Origin: CAYLHF01 sp964383365 | GTDB taxonomy: Bacteria > Bacteroidota > Rhodothermia > Rhodothermales > UBA10348 | Length of the DNA: 64,000 nt | Direction of reading: 5' to 3' | Assembly (NCBI GenBank): GCA_964383365.1 | Contig: CAYLHF010000009.1 | Location: 37,856 to 101,855, forward strand | Shown: piece after piece, positions 55,883 through 64,000 of the stretch | How positions within the stretch are numbered: position 1 is the stretch's first letter | How the letters are laid out: each line of letters starts with the position of its first letter | Program-made: the position numbers and the translations under genes | The notes under the pieces: model-generated | Database searches by the model: none | Told to the model about the DNA's origin: nothing | Seen by the model: only the letters and a program-made list of their open reading frames with translations

Positions 55883-58800
55883 ATGAATCTCTTCATGGTC
55901 GTTCGCGCTGGATGCGCACATCTCGTCAATCCTTATCTGTACGTGGCCGTGGCCATGTTCTTTGCTGCGCCCGGAAAGCAGACTCTCGCCCAACCCCATC
56001 CTGTAGACGCGGATGAGTCATTTGGACATGCTCTATCGCTGTTTGAAATGAATCTATTCGCTCAATCGGCAGAAGCATTCTCGGCCTTTAGAGAACAATT
56101 CCCCGATGATGCACGCATAAGCGACGCCTTTTTCTATCAGGCAGAATCCACCCTTGCTGACGGGCGCGAAGACGAGGCCATACGCCTGTTGAAAATATTT
56201 GACGCGCACTTTCCACGGCATCCTTTCTCGTACCAGGCGCATTTGACGCTCGGAAAACATTTTTTCGAAGCAGGATCATACGACCGCACCATTAGCGTTT
56301 TGGCACCCGTTGTTACCAATGGACCCAGGGACGAAAAAGCGGCCATCGCTCTCTATTGGATGGGTGAATCCGAGTCCAGATTGGGCCGCCCGAATCGCGC
56401 CATCGATCGGTACCGTCGAATCCTTTCAGAGTATCCTGATTCAGAATCTGCTCCCAGAGCAGGCTATGCAATCGCGTATAACCAGGTCCAACTGGGCCGA
56501 TACGATGAGGCTGCCGATTCTTTTGAAGATCTGAGACGATCATTCCCCAATTCTCCCTTCGCCCAGAACATTGGGCTGGCTCTCGCCGAGGTCTATTACG
56601 AACTGGACGATTACGGCCGGACCGTCGGTGAGATCAACAGGCGCCTTCCAAATTTGGGACCGGATGCCCGATTCCGTGCCCTGTTCCTGCTCGCGGAATC
56701 CTATAACCAGTTGCGCGACAGCAAGAACGCTATTCTAAACTACCGACATTTCACTGAAGGGGAGCCCCAGAATCCATACTACCGACGCTCCCTCTTCGGC
56801 CTTGCCTGGAATTACCACCATGAAGGGGCATTCGAATGGGCAGCCGACAACTTCAGACTTGTTTACGAGTCGGGAGATAGCGACCTGGCAGCCAGCGCCA
56901 TGTATTACGAAGCCGTCAATTTGAAGCTGGCCAGTCAGGAAAGTAAGGCAGATGATGTATTCGAAGAATTTGTAGATCGGTATCCAAATTCGGAATTGGC
57001 CGATCATGGTCTTTTTGAATTGGGAATCCTCCGATATGAACAACGACGTTGGACGGCGGCGAATTCGGCCTTTCTCCGGTTGGTCGATCAGTACCCGGAA
57101 TCACCGCTTCGGGGGCAGGCCCTTCTACATCTGGGCAACACATTTATAGCGACCGGAGATTTTGACGGTGCCCTTCATTCGTTCGACCAGGCGATCGGTC
57201 TGGAGGCGACGGCCAGCGAATTGAAGAACGAGATTATATTCCAGAAAGCCTGGTTACTGTACAGAAACCGAGATTATGAGCGCTCTTCATCCGAGTTCAT
57301 GTCACTGTTCACAGACGACACGCGAAGTGAGAAAGCAGGTGAAACGCTTTTCTGGGCGGCCGAGAGTTATTTCCAACTCCAACAGTATGACCGTTCCGAG
57401 AACCTGTTCACCCGTTATTTGAGGGAGTTCAAATCGGAAGAGCACGTCGATGCTGCCCATTATGCGCTGGGATGGACCTATTTCAAGGAGCAGAAATACG
57501 AGCGCGCCGTTCCTGAATTCGAAAGTTTTCTGGCAGCAACGCCGGTGGATACGGGTTCCGTCCCGTATGTAACAGACGCGAGGCTCCGGTTAGCGGATAG
57601 CTACTTTGCATTGAAACAATACAGCGATGCCGTCAGAGTCTACGGACAGGCTGCTGGAAACGGAGATGATTATGCGCTCTACCAGATAGGACAGGCGTAT
57701 TCTAATGCAGGAGATGCGTTCGAGGCTATTACGACGTTTCGCCAGTTGCTGGAAGAATATCCCGTCAGTGAATGGAGAGAAGAAGCTCAATACTCTCTGG
57801 GCTATTTATACTTTTTGAACCAAGACTTTGAGCAGGCCATCCAAGCCTATGAACGAGTGATCTCGCGGTATCCGGGTGATCCTCTCGCTGCCAAGGCTCA
57901 GTACGGAATTGGCGACGCATATTTTAACGATGGACGACTTGAGGCTGCTCTCTCGGCGTATCAGGAGGTACTGACACGCTATCCGGAGAGTTCTTTTGCC
58001 GCAGATGCAGCCGCCGGAATTCAGTTTGCGCTGCTTGCCAACAATGAGGAAGATCGAGCAGACGCGATCGTCGACTCATTCATGGTCGCCAATCCGAATT
58101 CTCCGGTCATCGACCAACTGAGATTCAGGCAGGCAGAAGTACGCTACCAGAGCGGTGATACTGCGGAGGCCCTCCAACTCTTTCAGCAGTTTATCAGAAC
58201 GGCACGAGATGAGACCCTCCTGCCAGAAGCCTATTACTACCTGGGGTCCATCTATTCCGACAGACAGGCCACGACCGAGGCTATTGCCTATCTCCGTCAG
58301 ATCACCAACCGCTTCTCAAACAGCCCGCGATATACAGATGCGGCCAGGACGCTCGGACATCTTTATCTGAGCAGTGGACATCCTGAAGAGGCCGATGCCC
58401 TGTTTCTCCGTCTGGAACAGAGTCGGCCTGACGAAATCGATACGGTTGCCGAGGCGCGTTACGGAAGAAGTCTTGCTCTCATACAGATGGGGCAGCGCGA
58501 TGAGGCAGAATCAGTTCTTTTGGATGCGATCCGGTCTGCGCCGGAATCCGATTCATCCGTTCCCGCCTATCTCGGTCTCGCCCGATTGCGACTCGATGAG
58601 GGAGATTATCAGGAGGCGGTCCGCCTGTTCGAATTGGTGGTGGGCCGAAGCCGGTCGGAATATGGAGCAGAGGCACTGTTCCTGTTGGGGCAGTCACAAT
58701 ATGATACCGGAGACGCTCAACAGGCCATCGCGACATTGGGCCGGATGAGCGAATTGTATGCCGGTTACCCGGACTGGATGGCACGTTCCCTTCTTCAACA

Positions 58801-58930
58801 GGCCCGGGCGTTTCATTCCCTCGGCAAGCGCGGTCAGGCCGTCCAACTCTACCAGCAGGTCATTGATGATTATCCGGGGACTACGATGTCTGTGGCTGCA
58901 CAAACGGCACTGGAGGAACTGGGACAATGA
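55883..58930 (+). CDS. Secreted tetratricopeptide repeat protein
   Basis: A 1,015-residue protein with a signal-like N-terminus (LYVAVAMFFAAPGKQTLAQP) and about 20-25 TPR units over the rest. Repeated FSAFREQFPDD, FDAHFPRHPFSYQAHLTLGKHFFEAGSYDR and QEVLTRYPESSFAADAA blocks are like those in BamD, YbgF/CpoB and Bacteroidota TPR-barrel pairs. It sits in the periplasm or at the outer membrane. The ATG at 55883 is taken over a TTG three codons earlier. Its stop overlaps the next gene (ATGA). The 233 bases upstream hold an imperfect hairpin but no clear promoter. Confidence 0.9.
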   Translation: MNLFMVVRAGCAHLVNPYLYVAVAMFFAAPGKQTLAQPHPVDADESFGHALSLFEMNLFAQSAEAFSAFREQFPDDARISDAFFYQAESTLADGREDEAIRLLKIFDAHFPRHPFSYQAHLTLGKHFFEAGSYDRTISVLAPVVTNGPRDEKAAIALYWMGESESRLGRPNRAIDRYRRILSEYPDSESAPRAGYAIAYNQVQLGRYDEAADSFEDLRRSFPNSPFAQNIGLALAEVYYELDDYGRTVGEINRRLPNLGPDARFRALFLLAESYNQLRDSKNAILNYRHFTEGEPQNPYYRRSLFGLAWNYHHEGAFEWAADNFRLVYESGDSDLAASAMYYEAVNLKLASQESKADDVFEEFVDRYPNSELADHGLFELGILRYEQRRWTAANSAFLRLVDQYPESPLRGQALLHLGNTFIATGDFDGALHSFDQAIGLEATASELKNEIIFQKAWLLYRNRDYERSSSEFMSLFTDDTRSEKAGETLFWAAESYFQLQQYDRSENLFTRYLREFKSEEHVDAAHYALGWTYFKEQKYERAVPEFESFLAATPVDTGSVPYVTDARLRLADSYFALKQYSDAVRVYGQAAGNGDDYALYQIGQAYSNAGDAFEAITTFRQLLEEYPVSEWREEAQYSLGYLYFLNQDFEQAIQAYERVISRYPGDPLAAKAQYGIGDAYFNDGRLEAALSAYQEVLTRYPESSFAADAAAGIQFALLANNEEDRADAIVDSFMVANPNSPVIDQLRFRQAEVRYQSGDTAEALQLFQQFIRTARDETLLPEAYYYLGSIYSDRQATTEAIAYLRQITNRFSNSPRYTDAARTLGHLYLSSGHPEEADALFLRLEQSRPDEIDTVAEARYGRSLALIQMGQRDEAESVLLDAIRSAPESDSSVPAYLGLARLRLDEGDYQEAVRLFELVVGRSRSEYGAEALFLLGQSQYDTGDAQQAIATLGRMSELYAGYPDWMARSLLQQARAFHSLGKRGQAVQLYQQVIDDYPGTTMSVAAQTALEELGQ

Positions 58931-60666
58931 TTTTATTTCTACGCATTATCCTCCTCCTGCTGGTATTCGGAACTCCGCTGTCGGCCACAGCCAGACAGAA
59001 TGCGGAACTCCCGGACCTGGCACCCCGGGTTGTCGAGATCACCGGGGACCTGAGCATTTCGTTTCCATCGTTGAGGCGCCAGCCACTCATCGGTTTCAAT
59101 CCGCCACCGCGCGTTCCTGATATCGAAAGCGGGCGCAGGCCATTCACCGAACCATACAAGCAGCCGAGTGCTTCGCTTCCGCCGAGTCCGTTGCACGCGC
59201 CGCAACCGCCAAAAGTCTCTACAGTCTCTTCCCGTGTACCCTCTCGCAGGATAGCCATCATAGGAACGGGACGATATTTTGAACGGCTTGCCGGTCTCCG
59301 TGGCAATGAAAACGTAGCAAGAAATACGACGCTGAATTATGATCTGGCCTATCGGGCATCCGATGGAATTCAGCCATTTCCAGCCGATCCGAGCATCGAA
59401 ACCGCATCCAACCGAACACGGGCACACATGGGCTTTCACCGCAAGATGGGCGGTGTAAACGTGGGTGTCAATGCCGCGTATAATCGACACGAATATTCCC
59501 TGTTTGGCGTCTCCCGTGTTACCGGAACCCTGTCTCTGGCCAATCCACGGAGATTACTCACCGACAAGAACGTGAGTCTGTCCGTATCGTCCGACGAGAG
59601 TTCGGATACCCGGGGGGCATTTGCGCTCTCCCTCGGATCTTCAGATGTGGATACAGATGTATTTGATCCTTCCGTTCGAAAAGATCCCACGACCCGGCGA
59701 TCAGAGGACCGATTCCGGTCTGAGGCGTCTCTGGTCTTCCCGGTCGGGTTTGGTAGTGTCCATGTTCATGCTTCGGGACAGGTTCAGGGTCTCGATAGAC
59801 CCGGGATAGGTCGAACGATTCAGACCGGACAGGTTGGCATTGCATATCGGTTCGACTTCGATGATCGAACCAGAGTTCGGCTGGGCATTCGTTTTGTCGG
59901 CTTTGATGCCAGCGGACAGGGAGTCGCCGGTGCCGATCGGACGCTGACATACCTTGCCCCGGATATCCGCATCGATTACCGGATCGCCCGGGGTATCAGC
60001 GGGTATCTGGCACATACAGCAGACGTTGAAAACCTGTCGTTGTCGAGTCTTTTTATACGGACACCGTATATCCAGGACCGACCACAAGAGCAACCCGAGA
60101 TCACGCCCACCAACCTTACAGGTGGTGTTGATTTTTATGGTGAACGAATCCACGGAACCCTTTCTATCGGCTGGCTTGATATCCGGAATAAACGATACAT
60201 AGAGAATCCGTTGGTGCCTGATAAGGGATACCGTGCGGGTTACTTCAATGTGGCCTACGAAAACGCATCCCAGCTGAGAATCGGTGGAACGGCGACGCTG
60301 GCTCTTTCTCCCAATGTGAGCGCCAGTATTTTCGGTGGATACACACGATCAAGACTGGATATATCGGACGTAACGACTCCGTACGTTTCCCCCTACGACT
60401 ATGGAGCCTCGACTCACATCGGACTCTGGGGTGGCCGAATCATCTTGAAGGCATTAGCTCGTGGCGAAAATGCCCGCTATGTCGATCGTCTGAATACGAC
60501 ACAATCGGGTTCGGTTTTCCGTATCGATGGAGATATAACGTATTTTCTAACGGAAAACGCCGGGATTGTAGTTGGTGGACGAAATATGGGAGGATCTCAA
60601 CGTTTTTGGGAGAATTACGAACCGGAAGCCGACGTCGTTTTTGCCGCACTGAGATGGCGCTGGTAA
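58927..60666 (+). CDS. Outer-membrane beta-barrel protein (TPR partner)
   Basis: A 579-residue protein with a signal peptide (FLRIILLLLVFGTPLSATARQ). A Pro-rich N-terminal segment (about 45-110) precedes a long run of alternating strands such as GSVHVHASGQVQGLDRPG and GTLSIGWLDIRNKRYIENPL. The last residues RWRW are aromatic, as barrel C-termini usually are. The pattern of TPR protein next to a barrel, here translationally coupled, is common in this phylum. It is not a full TonB receptor because no plug domain is seen. The cargo is unknown. Confidence 0.78.
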   Translation: MILFLRIILLLLVFGTPLSATARQNAELPDLAPRVVEITGDLSISFPSLRRQPLIGFNPPPRVPDIESGRRPFTEPYKQPSASLPPSPLHAPQPPKVSTVSSRVPSRRIAIIGTGRYFERLAGLRGNENVARNTTLNYDLAYRASDGIQPFPADPSIETASNRTRAHMGFHRKMGGVNVGVNAAYNRHEYSLFGVSRVTGTLSLANPRRLLTDKNVSLSVSSDESSDTRGAFALSLGSSDVDTDVFDPSVRKDPTTRRSEDRFRSEASLVFPVGFGSVHVHASGQVQGLDRPGIGRTIQTGQVGIAYRFDFDDRTRVRLGIRFVGFDASGQGVAGADRTLTYLAPDIRIDYRIARGISGYLAHTADVENLSLSSLFIRTPYIQDRPQEQPEITPTNLTGGVDFYGERIHGTLSIGWLDIRNKRYIENPLVPDKGYRAGYFNVAYENASQLRIGGTATLALSPNVSASIFGGYTRSRLDISDVTTPYVSPYDYGASTHIGLWGGRIILKALARGENARYVDRLNTTQSGSVFRIDGDITYFLTENAGIVVGGRNMGGSQRFWENYEPEADVVFAALRWRW

Positions 60667-60744
60667 CCAGTGTATCTGTGAAAGTCGATTACTTTGGTAG
60701 ATCGAATCTGTATCTTCATACCGCTTATCTAAAGAGGAAAACTG

Positions 60745-60957
60745 ATGGCATCTGAAACGGTACAGGCTGCTCTCATAGAAGTGATCAAGGAAAAGCTGCT
60801 CTCCGGAAAGCCTGCGGAGATTCCGGGGCTTGGTATTTTTGAATCCGTACATATCCCTGCGACGGCAGAGTTGATCGATTCGACGGCCGGTGAGCGTGCA
60901 ACATCCCTTTCTCCCCCCCGAACAGAAATCCGTTTTTCACCAGAGGAAACAGAATGA
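60745..60957 (+). CDS. Short HU/IHF-like domain protein
   Basis: A 70-residue protein with an N-terminal helix pair and KEKLLSGKPAEIPGLGIFESVHI. That is the PGLG/F beta-arm start of HU-CCDC81-type folds, ending RTEIRFSPEETE. An AGAGGA ribosome site precedes the ATG. It is 18 bases before the HU-TM-SPOR gene, whose first 70 residues carry a second, similar domain. In relatives both HU domains often lie on one chain; here the first is separate. It may bind DNA or a partner; both are inferred. Confidence 0.7.
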   Translation: MASETVQAALIEVIKEKLLSGKPAEIPGLGIFESVHIPATAELIDSTAGERATSLSPPRTEIRFSPEETE

Positions 60958-60975
60958 CAAAGATCCTCAGAGAGC

Positions 60976-62311
60976 ATGTCTGACTCCATTCTTTCGACAC
61001 TGTCTTTCAGGCTGCGCCAGTCTGAGGAAGATTTGGCAATCAGCCTTCAGGGATACGTCACGCACGTCCACGATCAACTTGAACGGGGCGTGTCCGTCGA
61101 ACTTCCCTCACTCGGGATATTGCGTTCGATCCATGGCAAAGTGACGTTCGAATCAGAAGCGACCTTCGCATCGGCGGTAAATGCCGCATACGAACAATTA
61201 CCTGGTCTGTTGGTGGACGTACCGATCCCAGAAACCGAGACTGTTGACGAATCAGAGACAGCGGCCGAACATCCGGATGAGTNNNNNNNNNNNNNNNNNN
61301 NNNNNNNNNNNNNNNNNNNNNNNNNNNNNNNNNNNNNNNNNNNNNNNNNNNNNNNNNNNNNNNNNNNNNNNNNNNNNNNNNNTCGCGCCAGAGGAGGATG
61401 ACGAAACAGCACTCTCAGGCATTGCGCCGGAGGAAGAGGACGATTCGGCACTCTCAGGTGTCGCGCCAGAGGAGGATGACGAAACAGCACTCTCAGGCAT
61501 TGCGCCGGAGGAAGATGATGATTCGGCACGCTCAGGCATCGCGCCAGAGGAAGAGGACGATTCGCCACTCTCAGGCATCGCGCCAGAAGAAGCTGAGGAT
61601 GCCGGGATAGCTTCTGAAGAAGAAGCCTCCCGGACGGAGGACCCACCAGCCGAGACTTCGGATGACCTTCCAATCCTACCACCTCCTGCTGTATTTCCTG
61701 CGGGCAGCGCTGCAAAACCGCCGCCGCATCGTACTGCATATGATCGACGTAGAAGACGCCGAACCCCGAATAATTCTGAGCGCTCTCCCCTTCTCGGGGC
61801 GATAATGCTGGTCGTCCTGGCGGTAATCGTCATCGTCAGCGTTGTGTATCTCCAGCAGAGATCATCAGCTCTTGAACACAGCGAATCCAGTGACTCAAGC
61901 GTCGCGACATTAGAGGACAGTATAGATACAGCGCGCATTACTACCGAAGACCAAGCTGCCGTGGACGCCCAGGAAAACCCGGATTCCGTATTGGGAGCCG
62001 GGTCGGTATCTAGAGAACCGTTCGCTGCCGCCCCTCAGAAACCGACCGTCGATACGGCAGCATCCACGCAGGCAACCGGAAGATACACGCTCATTGTCGG
62101 ATCCGTTGAATCCGAACATGACGCAATACTCGGACTTCAAGTCTATGAACGCCTCGGTTACACCACACGGATCCTGCCTTTTCATTCCGGTGACCATGGC
62201 GGATTTCGGATGGCACTGGGATCGTTCCCGTCCATTTCAAAAGCAGATTCGATGAGAACTGTTCTTCAGAACGAACTCCCCCCTGGAACCTGGGTCTGGC
62301 GACTCAAATAG
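60976..62311 (+). CDS. HU-CCDC81-like/transmembrane/SPOR protein (interrupted by gap)
   Basis: The N-terminal domain (about 20-85) contains VHDQLERGVSVELPSLGILRSIHGKVTFES, an HU-CCDC81-like fold in the cytoplasm. An acidic linker follows, broken by a 100-N gap and then five 13-residue repeats (APEEDDETALSGI type). A basic stretch (RTAYDRRRRRR) precedes one membrane helix (GAIMLVVLAVIVIVSVVYL). The periplasmic C-terminus ends in a SPOR-like domain (RYTLIVGSVESEHDAILGLQVYERLGY and GFRMALGSFPSISKAD). SPOR domains bind septal denuded glycan. The sides of the gap disagree in frame at the nominal length. This HU-plus-SPOR architecture is known in Bacteroidota. Confidence 0.85.
61283..61579. repeat. 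100-N gap plus 39-bp tandem repeats in the HU-SPOR gene
   Basis: Ns occupy 61283-61382. From 61385 five copies of a 39-base unit follow (13 residues each: APEE, acidic run, SGI/SGV), with a decayed sixth copy. Codon and residue variation is limited, so the array is young or under selection for acidity. The gap begins right before the array, so the true copy number is unknown, and the missing length should be a multiple of 3. Confidence 0.9.
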
Positions 62312-62381
62312 CATTCGTTTTATGCAGTCTGAGATTGTTTCAGACCCTCATCCATTCACAGAACACCGTTTATAATAGTTC

Positions 62382-63107
62382 ATGATTTACGCTTTGGTTC
62401 AACAGGTTTCAGACGCTTCGGGAGATTCTCTCGTAGTTCTGCAACCCGAAACAGTCAGCCAACTGGACATTTTGGTACAGGGTGGCTGGATCATGCTACC
62501 GTTGCTGCTGCTGTCCATCGTCACCGTTTATCTGTTGGTGGAGAGAATTCGAACACTCAAGAGGTCTTCTGCCGATCGGGAAGCTATCATGACGCGGATC
62601 CGTGAGTATGTGGGTAGTGGAAATATTGGCGGTGCACAGGCATATTGTGAAACCCAGGAAAAACCGATTACTCGAATACTCGCGCACGGACTGGAACGGC
62701 TGGGAAGACCTATTGCTGAAATTCAGGATGCCGTGAACGCAGCCGGAAAACACGAGGCATTCGAACTGGAACGCAGAACAGATCTCCTCGCTTCGATTGC
62801 CGGGATTGCGCCAATGCTGGGGTTTCTGGGGACTGTTACCGGAATGATTAAGGCATTTCAACAGATTCAGAATCTGCAGGGCAACGTAAATCCGAGTGTG
62901 CTCGCCGGTGGTATCTGGGAAGCACTCGTGTCGACCGCTGCTGGATTATCTGTGGGGATTCTCGCTTTCTTCTTCTACAATTACCTACTGTCCAGAATTC
63001 GGCGAATGGTTAATGACATGGAGCAGTCGGCTACGGAATTTATCGACCTCCTTCAGACTCCGGCCCCGTCGAACTCCTCCTCTCCAACACAACCCTCTCG
63101 ATACTAA
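62382..63107 (+). CDS. TolQ/ExbB/MotA-family proton channel protein
   Basis: An inner-membrane subunit of a pmf-driven motor, 241 residues. Three helices are at QGGWIMLPLLLLSIVTVYLLVERI, LLASIAGIAPMLGFLGTVTGMIKAFQ and WEALVSTAAGLSVGILAFFFYNYLL, matching TolQ/ExbB topology. The LGTVTGM and TAAGL phrases are family hallmarks. The TolR/ExbD partner lies 40 bases downstream. It follows the HU-TM-SPOR gene by 70 bases. Whether it drives TonB- or Tol-type work is undetermined; no TolA/TonB is visible in the window. Confidence 0.93.
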   Translation: MIYALVQQVSDASGDSLVVLQPETVSQLDILVQGGWIMLPLLLLSIVTVYLLVERIRTLKRSSADREAIMTRIREYVGSGNIGGAQAYCETQEKPITRILAHGLERLGRPIAEIQDAVNAAGKHEAFELERRTDLLASIAGIAPMLGFLGTVTGMIKAFQQIQNLQGNVNPSVLAGGIWEALVSTAAGLSVGILAFFFYNYLLSRIRRMVNDMEQSATEFIDLLQTPAPSNSSSPTQPSRY

Positions 63108-63147
63108 TCGCGACGAATTCCGTCCCCTATCCGACGATACTGATTCC

Positions 63148-63552
63148 ATGGCAATCGATTTTTCAACGGAAAACAAGCCTCTCACAACATTCGCGCTCGC
63201 CGGTCTGGCCGATATCGTGTTTCTGCTGCTCGTCTTCTTTTTGCTGACATCAAGTTTCATCCCGCAATTTGGAATTCGGGTCAATCTTCCGAACACGAAC
63301 GCCGCCACACCCACCACGACCGAGTATATATCGGTGGATATTACGAGTGAAGGCCAGTACTTCGTTGAACAATCGAGAACGAGTCAACTGGAATTGCTCG
63401 AGACGATACGCTCGCGACTTGCCGGCCGGACTACACTCGCAATTCGGGCAGACGAAGAGGCCACAATTAAAGATTTCGCGCGGGTTATCGGTATCGGTCG
63501 TGCCCTCAATCTTAAGGTAATTATGGCGACGGAGAGAGATAGGCGCCCATAA
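63148..63552 (+). CDS. TolR/ExbD-family protein
   Basis: Partner of the TolQ/ExbB channel, 134 residues. Its single helix LADIVFLLLVFFLLTSSFIP contains the essential Asp22. The periplasmic domain follows with EYISVDITSEGQYFVEQS and TTLAIRADEEATIKDFARVIGIGRALNLKVIMATE. I start it at the ATG at 63148; a longer frame overlaps tolQ and is not coding. The next gene is on the opposite strand. Confidence 0.9.
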   Translation: MAIDFSTENKPLTTFALAGLADIVFLLLVFFLLTSSFIPQFGIRVNLPNTNAATPTTTEYISVDITSEGQYFVEQSRTSQLELLETIRSRLAGRTTLAIRADEEATIKDFARVIGIGRALNLKVIMATERDRRP

Positions 63553-63619
63553 AGCAGCTTATCCAGTTCCGTCCGCTACCGTCTTCTACCGACATTACCT
63601 ATCCATTCGACACTCCCGT

Positions 63620-64000
63620 TCACCGCATGTGTCCGCGAGACGCGGAGTGGTACTGAATGGCCTCCGCCACTTCTGTCTCGGTTATCGACTGGTGTCCCCC
63701 CAGATCGGCGATGGTCCGGGCTACACGTGTCACCCTGTGAAACGCACGAACGCTCAGTCGCGCGTTCTGGACTGACCCGACTAGTAGTCGTCGTGCGGAT
63801 GGTGTCACGGGACACAGCACATCCATCGCGGATACCGGAATATCCGCGTTACACAGTATTTCGGGCGAGGATCCAAAGCGGTCCTTCTGTACATCGCGAG
63901 CGCACCGCACACGCCGCGAAATCGCTTCTGAGGATTCTGAGCCGCTTTTGGTAGAAAGAACATCTGCTGTGAGAGGTTTTACGTCCACATAGAGGTCGAT
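63620..64000 (-). CDS. ComM/YifB-like Mg-chelatase AAA+ protein (partial, C-terminus only)
   Basis: The frame runs in from the window edge and ends at 63620. Visible are the last ~125 residues, with LSVRAFHRVTRVARTIADLGGHQSITETEVAEAIQYHSA, the Mg_chelatase C-terminal domain. ComM (YifB) is a helicase-like AAA+ protein acting in branch migration during natural transformation. An HhH outer-membrane ComEA-like gene elsewhere in the window gives weak support for competence. The N-terminal Lon-like and AAA domains are off the window. Confidence 0.9.
   Translation of the reverse strand: MDLYVDVKPLTADVLSTKSGSESSEAISRRVRCARDVQKDRFGSSPEILCNADIPVSAMDVLCPVTPSARRLLVGSVQNARLSVRAFHRVTRVARTIADLGGHQSITETEVAEAIQYHSASRGHMR

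Overview
The window is an ordinary chromosomal stretch, most likely a metagenome-assembled scaffold because it contains two 100-N gaps, from a member of the Bacteroidota/Rhodothermota/Balneolota group. The basis for that placement is gene content: an S46 dipeptidyl-peptidase lipoprotein, a DUF4835 (PorD-like) protein and a PorV-like barrel, an HU-CCDC81/SPOR protein, YtxJ (bacillithiol-type redox), the DUF1015-serA-serC cluster, weak Shine-Dalgarno signals and promoter candidates of the Bacteroidota type (TTG, about 20 bases, TAnnTTTG). I see no transposase, integrase, phage gene, CRISPR array or rRNA. Genes are dense and no gene-free stretch exceeds about 300 bases.

Layout. 1-2.4 kb: a YbbA/YbbP-type ABC exporter (permease cut by the window edge), divergent from a TesA-like lipoprotein esterase. 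2.35-8.9 kb: reverse-strand cluster DUF1015-serA-serC followed by three-subunit proton-translocating transhydrogenase pntAA-pntAB-pntB. 9-14 kb: polysaccharide deacetylase, initiator tRNA, patatin and an S46 peptidase. 14-18 kb: tRNA-Leu, PorD-like protein, PorV-like barrel and a helix-hairpin-helix outer-membrane protein. 18-25 kb: small zinc-ribbon protein, a three-module peptidase/propeller/barrel protein, tRNA-Ser and alaS. 25-30.6 kb: DUF4097, thiE, M24 peptidase, histidine kinase and DUF819 permease. 30.6-37.7 kb: pepF, ytxJ-tlpA, and polA-M16. 37.9-41 kb: dTDP-sugar genes and a HAD phosphatase. 41-47.4 kb: NSS transporter, penicillin acylase, orphan ParA, Maf and a glutamine amidotransferase-like protein. 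47.4-53.2 kb: a compact operon of small membrane peptide, SixA, SLC13 transporter, FixL-like kinase and NarL-like regulator, then folB and a c-heme lipoprotein. 53.4-63.6 kb: membrane coiled-coil/HhH protein, PfkB kinase, and an envelope cluster of 1,000-residue TPR protein, outer-membrane barrel, two HU-like proteins (one with membrane helix and SPOR domain), TolQ/ExbB and TolR/ExbD. The window ends inside a ComM/YifB gene.

The most interesting stretch is 55.9-63.6 kb. There, TPR, barrel, HU-like, HU-TM-SPOR and TolQR-like genes lie in one direction. The arrangement suggests a trans-envelope system that could couple cytoplasmic DNA to septal peptidoglycan and to a proton-motive-force motor. 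Other leads are DUF1015 with a DGHHR motif in a serine operon that lacks serB, the heme-ligand pattern of the FixL-like kinase next to a SixA phosphatase, and the matching promoter/hairpin architecture of the tRNA genes. All functional calls come from reading motifs; no database search was possible.
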